Part shown: positions 23,101 through 32,493 of the stretch, piece after piece
Position numbering within the stretch: the stretch's first letter is position 1
Layout of the letters: each line of letters starts with the position of its first letter
DNA from: Caenorhabditis remanei
Lineage: Eukaryota; Nematoda; Chromadorea; Rhabditida; Rhabditidae
Length of the DNA stretch: 64,000 nt
Direction: 5' to 3'
Assembly: GCF_010183535.1 (NCBI RefSeq)
Contig: NC_071329.1
Location: 1,798,001-1,862,000 of the forward strand
The notes under the pieces: model-generated
What the model was told of the DNA's origin: nothing
Seen by the model: the letters and a program-made list of their open reading frames with translations, nothing else
The model's database searches: none
Program-made: the position numbers and the translations under genes

Positions 23101-26100
23101 GGAAGCATCTGTTCAGTAATATATTCGCTGTGAGGGATTGTTCCGAGAGGTGAGTGGAGGGGACATCCGGATAGACAGATAGACAGAGAGACAGACTTTT
23201 TAAAAACTTAGCTGGACTGACTGACAAACCGATTTTCAAAAACCGTAAGAATCTGAGTATCGGGACATTTGGAAATCCGGACAGACAGACAGACAAGAGT
23301 TTTTCAAATTTAAATGTTCTGTTTTCCAAAGTTTTTTCCCGCAAAACGGATTTCTTACGCGTTCTCAGTTTTTTCGGATATCCGGTTAATCTGAGACACA
23401 GACAGACAACCGGACACCAGGACACACAGACAAACAGACAGACCAAAACATCAAAATTCAGGGTTTTACAAGAATTGGTCTTTTCTGAAATTTTTTGAGT
23501 TTTCAAACATCCGGACATCTGGAGAGACAGACAGACACCCGGTCCCAAAGACACACTTACAGAAACCCTTAAATTTATCGTTTTTTTTTAAATTGAACTG
23601 GACATCCAGACATCCGGACACACAGATAGACAGACAGACCGAACTTTGGAATTGTAGAATCTCAATTTCAAAACCTTCGAGGTTTTTTATTAAGCTTTTG
23701 ACATCCGGATTTACAGACACACAGATAGATTATGCTGAAATTGGCTTATTTGGCTGAAGAAAATCAGTAAAAACTGCAAAATTGAAAAAGTAGGATCAGC
23801 TACAGTAACCCGATCCAGGATCCAAGATAAAAATCAAAAATTTAAGGACTACCGTAACCCGATTCAAACCTTTTTTTCTAAAACTTTACCATGATGCACA
23901 GTAATCCACTTAGCTACAGTAATCAAGACTAAACAACACATTGAGAAAAATGGGTTACTGTAGCATACTGTAGCCACAGATCCAGGGTATCGTAACCCAA
24001 AATTTCCATTTCCAGACTCCTCTGCGACCTGGAAACCCGTCTCGAGGAGAATCTGATCCTCGACGACATCTGCGACATACTCTCGGAACATTTCGAGAAA
24101 TACTTCGAGGTCTACATCAAATACTGCTCCAATCAAGTCTACCAAGACCGCACATTGCGTCGCCTGAAATCCGACAACGCCGGTTTCCTGTCAGCAGTGC
24201 AGAGACTAGAAGAGAATAAGCAATGCCAGGGACTAGACATGAGAAGTTTTTTGATGCTTCCAATGCAACGAATCACCCGGTACCCCCTCCTACTGTACGC
24301 TATCCTGGATAGAATCCCAACTAGTGATGAGAGATATAAAACTGCCACCGACGCTCTAACATCTTCGAATCGGGTGGTACGGGATTGCAACGAGGGCGCC
24401 AGAAGGATGGAGAGAACGGAGCAGTTGCTAGATATAGATCGCCGATTAATCTACAAAGACGCGGATCTCAAGAGGATCCCCCTGGTGTCCAATAGCAGGT
24501 ACCTGGTCAAAAAAGGAGTTCTGACCCAGCTAGTGGAACGGAGATCCTCAAACATCCTGCAAAGTCGGCAGAAAGCACGGACCCTTCATGTCTTCCTGTT
24601 CTCCGATATGATCATGATTACGAAAAAGAAGTTAAACGGAACATTTGTGTGTAAGGACTACGCGTCGAGAAGATTCGTTGATATGCAACCGATTGAGCCG
24701 GATAACCCGAAAATTCCCATTGGAGCTGTTAGTAACCTGGTCGGACGGCCCCATTTGTTCTTGTGTACCCTTATGAGGAATGCCAGGGAGAAGCAGACAG
24801 AGTTGTTGCTATCTGCGGATAGTGAGACGGATCGGGAGCGGTGGTTGAGTGCAGTCAGACCTCCTACAGTAAGTTTTGGGTGTTCAATAGAGCGTAGATG
24901 CTTAATAACAAGAAAATTTTGTCGCCGAGATTGTGTATGAGCCTTTCAAGCTGAGATACTGTACTACTCAAATCCACACATTACAAAAGGAGCCTTTAAA
25001 ATTTGTGAAACTGTGTAACTTCATACATTTTGAGTCAAAATCAATAAAACCTGAACCATTGGATTCAGCGTGACAAAAGCTTTCAGAAAAGTATAGACAC
25101 GCCCCGGTTTGGATAAGATTAGGTCCCACCACGAAAGCTAACAAATTTTGGGTTACTGTAGTTTTCGCGTCGAGACCCAACATACCCTATACCATGGCTT
25201 GTGGGTACTTATCTGAAAGCTCTTGTCACGCTGAATCCAAACGTATAGATTTCATTGATTTTAATATAAAAATAACAAAATTACTCCGTTTTAAACATTT
25301 TCAAGCCTCTAAAACAGTCCGATTTGGTTTTTGACAGTTTAGACCTACAATATTGGATTCAGCGTGACGAGAGCTTTCAGAAAAGTATAATCATGACTAT
25401 AGTTGGAAAAACTCAAAATTCAGGTCTGTGCCTTTAAAACGGGTTACTGTAGTTTTCGTGGCGGGACCCAATTTGCTCCAAACCTAGTCGTGTTTATACT
25501 TTTCTAAAAGCTCTCGACACGCTAAATCCATTGGTATAGATTTCGTTGATTTTGACTCAAAACTGACAAAGTTACACAGTTTTAAACATTTTCTCACGTG
25601 TTGCGTCGCGGCTCTTTGATCTGACTAACCTTACAACAGAGCGCACTTCTAAAATGATATATTTCAAAATTTGTCGTTTTAGAAAAGTTTACACTGCGTT
25701 GCGTGTTGCGTCGCGGTCGCCAGTTACAATAAGAGAGTACAGACAACTAGACGCTCTAGTCGTCTGCGCCTCTTCTACCGATGGTGTTTTGGAGTAAAGC
25801 GGTGCGGTCGCGTCGCGGCTTTTCAGCTGTGCATGGCCTAGCTTTTTCTAGTCCCCCTCACTACCTACCATTAACTTTTTGGACCTTGGGACCCCTTCTT
25901 CTCCATTTCCTCTTCTCTAATCCAACGATTTCAGTCTACTAACCCGGAAGAGCGAATCTACGCCGAGTGGGATTGTCCACAGGCGGTCGTCATGCATGCC
26001 TACCAGCCATCTCAGGCCGATGAACTACTTCTCAATGTTGGCGACTCGTTGAACATTCTAAGGAAGATGCCAGATGGTTTGCATTACTTTTTTGTGATCT

Positions 26101-27152
26101 ACTGGGCCTTTAACCCTTGGAAAATTTGAAAAATTTTGATCTACGGGGACTTAACTTTCGATTGACCTGACCTACTTACCGTAATCCTGGGAAATTTGAA
26201 CAATTCTGACTTTTTGAGCTACAGTACTTCTACTCCTACCTACAGTAACCCTCATTCCAGGATGGCTGTACGGAGAACGAGCTGGCGACGGGATGGGCGG
26301 ATGGTTTCCGTCATCGTACGTCCAACCGATCATCAACGATCACACACGAGCGAATAACTATCGACAACGGCTACGTATCATACAGGTTAGTAGGGTGGGA
26401 GGCGTCGCGTGTCGCGTCGCGGTCCGTGGGAAAACAAGTTTTGATCTACCGGGTCTTAGGTTGCTTGGAAGATCAATTTTTGACTGTGCGTCGCGTGTTG
26501 CGTAAGGTCTTTCGAAATTGATTGGGATCACAAAATCGATGGTAGATCAAAATTTTGAACTTTTTGATCTTCCGGGTTCTAGGTCGCGAGAAATTGGTCT
26601 GGTAGATCAAATTTTTGATCCTGTGCGTCGCGTGTTGCGTCGCGGTCTGATCTAACTCCAAATCATTCCAACTCTGATTTTTGACCGTGCGCCGCGTGTT
26701 GCGTTGCGGTTAGTTCGAGAAATCTCAAATTTTGATAAAAATTCAAAAAAATGTTTTGATCTACGCGTCGCGGGTTGCGTCGCGGTCAGTGATGACAATT
26801 ATGCGGATTGATATCCTAGCGTTTCAAAGTATCCGAATTATGGTCAAATTTCAAAAATTGAAATTTTTGACCTCGCGTGCCGCGTCGCGGCTAACCTCCC
26901 TTAACTTCAATCGATCATATCTCCCTCCCCAAGCAACCTACGGCTCCCAAACCTGGCCAGTTCGATAGAGCGCGTTTTCATCCTTATGAAAATTTGAAAG
27001 TTTCCAAATTTCCTTTGCAGGCAGCGGCGGGTTGGCACGGAAACGCTTCTCCTTCGACAACTCGGAGTGGGGGGATGCCCCTGATGGATCGTCTCCGCCG
27101 GATGTCCAATCCGAAGTCATATTTCACTCAGTCTGGCACTGTCGGACTGTAA
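11167..27152 (+). CDS. ephx-1: Ephexin-family Rho guanine-nucleotide exchange factor (DH-PH-SH3), 13 exons, 1,165 aa
   Basis: Exons: 11167-11267, 13906-13989, 14045-14329, 15517-16243, 16816-16914, 16971-17064, 18761-18838, 21325-21704, 22752-23149, 24016-24868, 25935-26076, 26261-26385, 27021-27152. All phases join into one frame of 3,498 bases. Residues 199-244 are rich in PPxP. Residues 570-587 (EQPLYQHYMMEAVVVANE) resemble the tyrosine-bearing autoinhibitory helix of ephexin/Tim exchange factors. The DH domain spans about 690-876 and contains the hallmark QRITRYPLLL (833-842). The PH domain is about 905-1030 with the conserved Trp in ERWLSAV. The SH3 is about 1048-1105 (GWLYGERAGDGMGGWFPSSY). 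Family members activate RhoA/Rac/Cdc42 downstream of Eph receptors and Src-type kinases, in the cytosol at the membrane. The tail ends TVGL, a possible class II PDZ ligand. The weakest junction is the acceptor at 16,814-16,815 (TAATTGAAG). The symbol is by analogy with the C. elegans ephexin; orthology is inferred. Confidence 0.92.
11922..13563. repeat. TGTAGTTGACCAC-family repeats in ephexin intron 1
   Basis: Copies at about 11,922-11,975 (forward) and 12,020-12,075 (inverted) face each other, as do 12,976-13,035 and 13,085-13,145. Single copies lie at 13,346-13,400 and 13,527-13,563. The paired geometry (about 45-55 bp between arms) suggests a short foldback unit rather than random fragments. 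12,370-12,760 between them is unique sequence with a (GA)n block; it could be regulatory, but nothing diagnostic is visible. Confidence 0.65.
13575..13710. repeat. Perfect 66-bp inverted repeat with 4-base loop
   Basis: The arms 13,575-13,640 and 13,645-13,710 are exact reverse complements separated by TGAT. The arm includes GTCGCAACAAAAAAGTTCCG and CCCCCTCGGTGTTTGCAGAC. It sits in ephexin intron 1 immediately next to a TGTAGTTGACCAC-family copy. The absence of mismatches suggests recent origin or gene conversion. Confidence 0.9.
14395..15285 (+). repeat. About 180-bp tandem repeat in ephexin intron 3
   Basis: Five degenerate units can be followed by the phrase GCTGAGTTATGACGGCTCAA, located near 14,522, 14,703, 14,886, 15,088 and 15,230. 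Each unit also has CTCCCAGGAGTCG, TTTGTCAGATTAC, TCAGACCTCTAGAACC and ACGCGATGCGGTCGACG. Spacing is 142-202 bp. The repeat fills most of the intron between exons 3 and 4. Confidence 0.75.
16298..17870. repeat. TGTAGTTGACCAC-family repeats in ephexin introns 4 and 6
   Basis: Copies lie near 16,298-16,350, 16,474-16,525 and 16,575-16,632 (inverted) in intron 4, and 17,174-17,230, 17,640-17,690 (inverted) and 17,812-17,870 (inverted) in intron 6. They avoid the coding exons at 16,816-16,914 and 16,971-17,064. Confidence 0.65.
19500..19890 (-). repeat. GACA-form microsatellite in ephexin intron 7
   Basis: Blocks of ACAGACAGACA joined by GACATCCGGACA make this the reverse-strand form of the TCTG family. 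The open frame seen on the minus strand here is a low-complexity translation. Confidence 0.6.
20065..20230 (+). promoter_or_regulatory. Candidate intronic enhancer with clustered TAATT homeodomain cores
   Basis: Intron 7 contains a short non-repetitive island with CTAATTAC at 20,111-20,118, CTAATTG at 20,122-20,128, TAATCG at 20,131-20,136 and CTAATTAC at 20,162-20,169, followed by a (GA)n run. Such cores bind homeodomain factors. Clustering in an otherwise repeat-filled intron suggests a control element or internal promoter; this is inference. Confidence 0.3.
21730..22060. mobile_element. GGGCCGG foldback element in ephexin intron 8
   Basis: A long inverted repeat begins near GTAACTCGCTTCAAAC and ends near GTTTGAAGCGAATTACGC. 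Both arms carry ATATACCAAAATGTAGAT-like text, GAACTCGTCG, GACCTACTA and GGGCCGGAT/ATCCGGCCC, closing on CCGCGGGCCGG / CCGGCCCGCGG near the centre. Related copies lie at 43,868-44,360 and 48,910-49,240, with partial copies at 1,140-1,235 and 32,690-32,830. No transposase is present. Confidence 0.6.
22162..22542. repeat. Three tandem hairpins in ephexin intron 8
   Basis: Hairpins at 22,162-22,240, 22,331-22,402 and 22,469-22,542 each start TCGTAAGATCTGATGCATTG (first copy diverged) and close with CAGATCTTACGACAC. The middle phrase GTGTTTGCGTA is conserved. The flanking text GCTGAAAAT and GTGGAAACGTCA also repeats, so the unit is a tandem of about 140-170 bp containing a hairpin. Confidence 0.7.
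23160..23740 (-). repeat. GACA-form microsatellite in ephexin intron 9
   Basis: Repeated GACATCCGGACAGACAGACA blocks are interspersed with AT-rich spacers, in the intron that splits the DH domain. It is the same family as at 19,500-19,890. Minus-strand frames across it are low complexity. Confidence 0.6.
25000..25590. repeat. GAGAGCTTTCAGAAAAGTAT repeat in ephexin intron 10
   Basis: Two to three degenerate units contain GGATTCAGCGTGACGAGAGC, AGAAAAGTATAATCATGAC, GGGTTACTGTAGTTTTCGTG and the inverted CTTTTCTGAAAGCTCTCG. The same units occupy intron 5 of the SXP/RAL-2-like gene at 28,425-29,260. 25,600-25,830 next to it carries the CGTCGCGG family. Confidence 0.65.
26400..26905 (+). repeat. 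GTCGCGTGTTGCGTCGCGG repeat in ephexin intron 12
   Basis: At least six degenerate copies of GCGTCGCGTGTTGCGTCGCG alternate with AT-rich text containing TTTTGATCTAC. The same motif occurs at 25,600-25,830, 27,430-27,655, 52,720-53,110 and 55,365-55,470. Confidence 0.6.
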
Positions 27153-27409
27153 TAATCTTTTTTTTTTTTGCTGTTGTGACGAGTTTTCCCCCATATAGTA
27201 TTGTGATTATTATACCGTATTCTTCATTTTTCCAAAAAAAAAAGTATTTTCCATCCCAATTTTCTAGAAAAATCCCTGTTCCCCCCTCCAAAAAAGTGGT
27301 CTTTCATCCGTAACCATGTCAATTGTACACTAGTGAGTTTTTTTTTTACCATAGAGATTTATTTTACCTCCTTTCCACTTATTTATGCTCAATTTGAAGT
27401 CTTAATAAA
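27153..27409 (+). other. Ephexin 3' UTR
   Basis: AT-rich sequence with T runs follows the TAA at 27,150-27,152 and leads to the AATAAA below. No exon or conserved structure is recognised. Confidence 0.6.
27404..27409 (+). terminator. Poly(A) signal of the ephexin gene
   Basis: AATAAA, in CTTAATAAATTTATT, lies 252 bases after the stop and is followed by a T-rich segment. It is the first canonical hexamer downstream of the stop on this strand. Confidence 0.65.
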
Positions 27410-27429
27410 TTTATTTTCAAAAAAAATGT

Positions 27430-27655
27430 AATGCGTCGCGTGTTGCGTAGCGGTTGAATCTCAAAATCGATAGTAGATCAAAATGTTTGACGTGCGCGTT
27501 GCGGTTGCTGTTTGATCTACCTTCGAAATCAAATTTTTAACGCATGCGTTGCGTATTGCGTTGCGGTCGGCGGGAAAAGTTCTGATCTACCGTGTGTTAG
27601 GTGGTAAAAACATGGTAGATCAAATTTTCCACACGTGCGTTGCGTACTGCGTCGC
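27430..27655 (+). repeat. CGTCGCGG-family repeat between convergent genes
   Basis: Copies of TGCGTCGCGTGTTGCGTAGC and variants fill the gap between the 3' ends of the ephexin gene and the SXP/RAL-2-like gene. Confidence 0.55.
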
Positions 27656-27862
27656 GGCTCTTTCTTAGGCTACCTAGAGCTTCCAAACTTGTTTAGTTCG
27701 ATAGAGCGCGGTTTCCTCTTTCTGAAAAACAAAATAAAAACAAATTTTTTGAAATTTTATGTATAAAAACTCATTTTATGGAAAATAACAAGTTAAAGCT
27801 ATCATGATGTAGAAAAGAAAGGAAAGACCTGGATTCGGGGAACGACAAAATAAGAAATATAT

Positions 27863-27899
27863 AATTTCAGAGTTTCAGACATGCTACAACTCTGAAATT
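27863..27899 (-). other. 12-bp perfect stem-loop in the 3' UTR of the SXP/RAL-2-like gene
   Basis: AATTTCAGAGTT at 27,863-27,874 pairs exactly with AACTCTGAAATT at 27,888-27,899, leaving a 13-base loop. It begins 26 bases after the stop codon on the minus strand. It could stabilise the transcript or mark its end. No AATAAA was found close by. Confidence 0.5.
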
Positions 27900-27924
27900 T
27901 TTACAAAACACGAAAAAATATCGA

Positions 27925-30900
27925 TTAATCATTATTCCGATGACTGAAAATCTTTTTCAACAAATCCGTGAGCCTCTCCGGGTCCGCGACAAACATCGAG
28001 GCGACCTGATGGGGTCTCGAAGGAATCAGGGGTACTGTATTATTGCTTTTTTCGATTTCAAAAGACAGGCGGCCTTCTGTAGTCTCAGGAGGCGTTGGGG
28101 TGGTCGTTAGCTTCACCCAAAGGGAGTCATCCGTGACGGTGGTGGTGATAAGGGGTACGGTAGTTGTCGGGGGTACTGTAGTCATCGTGGTGGTGGTTGG
28201 GGGTACGGTAGTCGTGGTAGTAGGTACTGTAGTAGTGGAAGTGGTCGTTGGTACTGTAGTTGTGATTACTGTAGTCGTGGTAGTCAAGGGTTCTGAAGTT
28301 GTCGAAGTTTCTTCTGGCGCCTCCTCAGTTGTCGAAGCCATTGTGGTGGTACGGAATAGAGGGATTCGGTCGTCTGGAAATCCGACAAAAAATGATTTTA
28401 ATTAATTTTGATTAATTTAATTGGATTCAACGTGACGAGAGCTTTCAGAAAAGTATAATCATGACAGGATTTGGAGCAAGTTGGGTCCCGACACGAAAAC
28501 TTGAAAATTTTGGGTTACTGTAGTTTTCGTGGTGGGACTCAATTTGGTTCAAACCAGGGCGTGTTTATACTTTTCTGAAAGCTCTCGTCACGCTTAATCC
28601 AATGGTATAGGTTTAATTGATTTCGACTCAAAACTGACAAAGTTACAGCGTTCTGAACATTTTCATGGGTCAAAAACAGTCCAATTTGGTTTTTGAGAGT
28701 TTTGGCATACATATTGGGATTCAGCGAGACGAGAGCTTTTAGAAAAGTATAATCATGGCTAGATTTGCAACAACTTGAAATTTGAGGCTGCGCCTTTAAA
28801 ACGGGTTACTGTAGTTATCGTGGTGGGACCCAATTTTTTTCAAACCAAGGCTTGTGGGTACTTTTCTGAAAGCTCTCGTCATGCTGAATTCATTGGTATA
28901 GGTTTCGTTGATTTTAACTAAAAACTGACAAAGTTACACCGTTCTGAACATTTTCATGGGCCAAAAACAGTCCGCTTTGGTTTTTGAGAGTTTTGACATA
29001 CATAGTTAGATTCAGCGTGACGAGAGCTTTCAGAAAAGTTTAATCATGACTAGGTTTGCAAAAACTTAAATTTTGAGTCTGCGCCTTTGAAACCAGGTTA
29101 CTGTAGTTTTCGTGCCGAGACCCAACATGCACGATTTCATGGCTTGTGTGTACTTTTCTGAAAGCTCTCGTCATGCTGAATCCAATGGTATAAGTTTCGT
29201 TGATTTTGACTCAAAACTGACGAAGTTACACCGTTCTGAACATTTTCATGGGTCTAAAATTGTAAGATAGTTTTCGTGGTAGGAGCCTATCTGAGGCTAT
29301 GCTGATCCAATTAAGTTTTCAGTAGATCAAAAAACAACTCACCAACAGAACACGCCAACTGAATCTCCTCGGCATCCAGGTCGCTAGCCTCATAGATACT
29401 TCCACGTGGACATTTTGTTCTAAAAATTCCAAAATTTTTTTGTATCAGAGACTACAGTAACCCATGCCTGTACAATCCCGCCAATTCTTTCTTTGCTGTC
29501 TCGGAGAGGTTACTGTAGACGTCTTGCTTCAGAAGTCTCAAGGATTCCAGGCGGTCGTGAGCGATTCTTGCTTCTGATGAGAGTTTTTCGACCTGAAAAC
29601 TCAGATTATCGATTTTTTTAAAATTTGATCTACAAACTTTTTGCTTGAAACTCTTATTCTTCCTTTGCTGGAAAGTGATGAATTGCTCGACTTGATTGAT
29701 GGCGTCTAAATCCAAATTTTCGGAAGCCCAGTTTCGAAGTAGATCATAACGCATGTCATGGGTTATGGAGCGGTTCGACATTATCTGGAAGATGGTTTTG
29801 AAACTGGGGGACGTTTTGAAACCGGGACACTTGGAAACTGAAAAAGTTTGAAGCCGAAAAGCATAGTTGGTTTGGAAACAAATGAGACTGGGACGTTATG
29901 AAACCAGAAATTTTAAAACCGGGACGTTTTGCAACTATGAAAATTTAGTTACAAAACGTCCCTGGCTTAGGATCTGTCGGTTTCAGAACAATTGCCACTG
30001 GTAATTTTATAACCAGTACCTCTAAAAACGGGACGTTTCAGAATTGTGAAATTTCAAGATCATTTTACCAACAAAATGTAATTGTTGTACGATTTCAAAA
30101 CTGGGACGTTTTGAAATGCCACATTTTCCGAAAAATCCAGCCATTTTGAAACCGGGACGTTTCGAAACTATGGCATTTCAGAACCTAATGTCGGAGCACT
30201 AAAAAGCCTGGTTTCGAAATTTCTCGGTTTCAAAACGTCCGAGTTTTGGAATGTCAAAATGTTTGATTTTAAAGCAACAACCGAAAAATTGAGGAGCTAT
30301 AAAACCAATCGGGACGTTTTGAAACGATGAAATTTTGAGAACCAAATTTCACAGCTTTTCCCGGTTTCAAAATGTCCCAGTTTCGTCTTTTAACATTGGA
30401 AGACGTTTTGAAACCAGCAAGACGTTTTGGAACTATTTTAAATTAACCTCATTTCAAAACGTCCCAATTTCAAAGCGTTGCTCTTCTGTCCCTCTGTCTG
30501 TCTGTCTATCCGAATGTCCCACACTCACCCCAGAATAAACTTTTGTCTGCTCCTCCGACAATCCTGCCAGAAAATTGGTCCCTCTTCGTTCGTCAGTCGG
30601 ACTAACAGTCGGACGGTCCCAATCCAATATTTTCAATTTCATATCCTCGGCGAGCCCGGCGATGAGCTCTTTCGTTTGAGCCAGTTGCCTGGAAACCCGT
30701 TAGAAATTTTAATAGTCAAATTTTATTTTCCGAAATTTGTCATCGAAAAACATACCGCTCACACTTTCTAGCTGACGTTGTCGAATGAAATCCGGCCCAT
30801 ATTTTGCGAAGTTCTCGTCTCGAATTCAGTGGTAACAGGTTGGTGAATGGGGGTAGTTGACAGGGCGGGGCACGACCATCTGATACTGTAGACTCGGTGG

Positions 30901-30949
30901 ATAGGGGGATGATGGTGAGGAGAAGGAGGAGGGGGATTCTGTGTTTCAT
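27925..30949 (-). CDS. Secreted SXP/RAL-2 (DUF148)-like protein with Thr-rich tail, 6 exons, 385 aa
   Basis: Exons in gene order: 30949-30756, 30688-30529, 29784-29638, 29592-29462, 29419-29343, 28373-27925. They total 1,158 bases in frame. Residues 1-20 are a signal peptide (MKHRIPLLLLLTIIPLSTES). Two SXP/RAL-2-like helical modules follow: PPFTNLLPLNSRRELRKIWA from about residue 33, and FLAGLSEEQTKVYSGIMSNR from about 104 through LRNWASE, VEKLSSEARIAHDRLESL and ELAGLY to about 207. This family is nematode-specific, secreted, often antigenic, and of unknown biochemical role. Residues 250-310 are a threonine-rich, mucin-like run with TTTVPTTT repeats, probably O-glycosylated. The 45-base intron at 29,593-29,637 is a multiple of three and could be retained. 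The donor at 29,461 is weak (GGGTTACT); a GC donor five bases upstream would also keep the frame. It is tail-to-tail with the ephexin gene. Confidence 0.83.
28425..29260. repeat. About 280-bp tandem repeat in intron 5 of the SXP/RAL-2-like gene
   Basis: Three units begin near 28,425, 28,705 and 28,985. Each contains TTCAGCGTGACGAGAGCTTT, GGTTACTGTAGTTTTCGTG, CTTTTCTGAAAGCTCTCGTC and CAAAGTTACACCGTTCTGAA. They are near-copies of the block at 25,000-25,590 in the neighbouring ephexin gene. Confidence 0.7.
29790..30480. repeat. GAAACCGGGACGTTTTGAAAC dispersed family, densest block
   Basis: Many short inverted and direct copies of AAACCGGGACGTTTTGAAAC and its complement lie in intron 2 of the SXP/RAL-2-like gene. 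Smaller blocks occur at 34,490-34,610, 34,990-35,100, 37,730-38,170, 58,080-58,320, 58,690-58,960, 61,140-61,210 and 63,640-63,730. Confidence 0.65.
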
Positions 30950-30973
30950 GGTGTCAGGGGGGAGATGAAAAGT

Positions 30974-30975
30974 CT
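30974..30975 (-). other. Orphan splice acceptor before the SXP/RAL-2-like start
   Basis: On the minus strand AAACTATTTCAG ends at 30,974, leaving 24 bases before the ATG at 30,949. This matches the nematode trans-splice consensus and has no obvious donor partner. Confidence 0.6.
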
Positions 30976-31009
30976 GAAATAGTTTTAAAAATAAATAAAA
31001 GTTGAAATC

Positions 31010-32400
31010 GTATTATAGATTGAAAATCGAGGTACCATGTCCAACACTAGTCTAGAGACTTTCTGGAATATGGGGGGTTATAGATTACGGTAATTAGAAG
31101 AAGCTTGGAAACAGTTATAAAGGTCTGAAAGCTGATGAAAGATTAAAACTGAGTAGTTTTTCACAAAAATTTAAAAATGACAGATTTCAAGATCTTGTAC
31201 TTTAGTGCGCCAAATTTTTTATTTTTTCAAAGTTTTCAGTGAAAATGATAATTTTTGAAACTGCGCTACAGTATCCCCAGTTATCCCTGTTTGCTGATTT
31301 TTGAGTATGTTGTAGAACAGGGTTAAATCTCCATTTTTGTAGTTAACCACTTTTTTGTACGGGCGGTCCGGAGGGAGATACGGTAGAGCAAAGTTAGCAC
31401 ACTCAAGGTGCGAAACTTAAAGTGCCAAGCTTCCACCCACCATATCTCACTGAAAGACCGACCGCACAAAAAAGTGGTCAATTACAAAAATGGAGATCTA
31501 GATGTGTTCTACACAAAAACATTAAAACTTTTTGAAAATGGGACAACATGAGACAACGTGACACACTTTCAAATAGTGGCTAGGTTCCGAATGGTGAAAA
31601 AATGCATTTATTGTAGTAACTAAAATTAATGCCTAAAAACCATTAAAACTATGTAAACTTTAAGTCGTTCCCAAATGTAAGGTATGATTGGTAACAAATT
31701 CCAGATTCCAGTTTACTACAGTATCCCTACAGTACCCTAGCGACTTAAATTGCGTTGTTTTGATATTCTTAAAACTGATGTGGTTAGCAATGTTTGAAAA
31801 CGACGAACTTTACAGAATGATTGGAATCAGTGGAGCCTAACTTTTAAGAATACAAAAATTGTCTTTTTTAATTTGCTTTAAGGCAGTTAGAAAAACTAAT
31901 ACTTGGACAAAAAAAAAGTTAGGTATCAAAAAATTTTGCACAAGCTTCCTAGGCGAAAAAAAAGAAGCAAAAAAAGTGATAATGCTCTCCAGAGCTCAAC
32001 AAAAACCCCAAAAATGCTTCTCCCCCCCCCACCGTCCACCAAGTTTCGTGATCCTCATCCCTCCACTTGACACCGACCCTCCAACTTTTTTCCCCTCTCT
32101 AACTCTCTGCGTCTCCACCGATCGGAAATCTCTCGTTTTCAATGGTTTGGGGGTTATTAGGTGTTTAGCCAGAAGCTGGGTGGCTTATCGGGGAGAAGAG
32201 CGAGAGAGTGTGGAATCTTGAGAGACGCAGTGAAAAAAATAGAATGGTCATGGAAAAAGAAAATAATGGATGATGCATGACCCCTTTATAATAATGGTGA
32301 TGAAAATAAGACCTCCTCTTGAAAAAAAGGAAGAGGGGACGGTGCGGTCAGTTTAGGTAAACAATACGTTTTTCTCTTTGCACTTTCATCATCCCGCCGA
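31010..32400. other. Intergenic stretch between the two minus-strand secreted-protein genes
   Basis: TGTAGTTGACCAC-family copies lie near 31,328-31,385 (forward) and 31,450-31,500 (inverted). 31,850-32,260 contains a plus-strand open frame of 120 codons with a pyrimidine-rich core; it lacks splice sites, signal sequence or a recognisable domain. A GTAAACA motif lies at 32,357-32,363. The gap is too long for an operon spacer. Confidence 0.5.
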
Positions 32401-32419
32401 CAGATTTACTAGAGACATT

Positions 32420-32429
32420 TTTATTTATT
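32420..32429 (-). terminator. Poly(A) signal of the S1-like gene
   Basis: Two overlapping AATAAA hexamers on the minus strand (32,429-32,424 and 32,425-32,420) lie about 65 bases after the stop codon. Confidence 0.7.
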
Positions 32430-32493
32430 TCTTTTCCATTTCATTCACGAATTAAAGTTGACACATCACACACACACATCCTTAACAAACAGT

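Noticed and set aside
31859..32221. Plus-strand frame of 120 codons
   Set aside because: It begins in AT-rich DNA and runs through a pyrimidine-rich tract; it has no splice signals or domain and lies downstream of a gene on the other strand.
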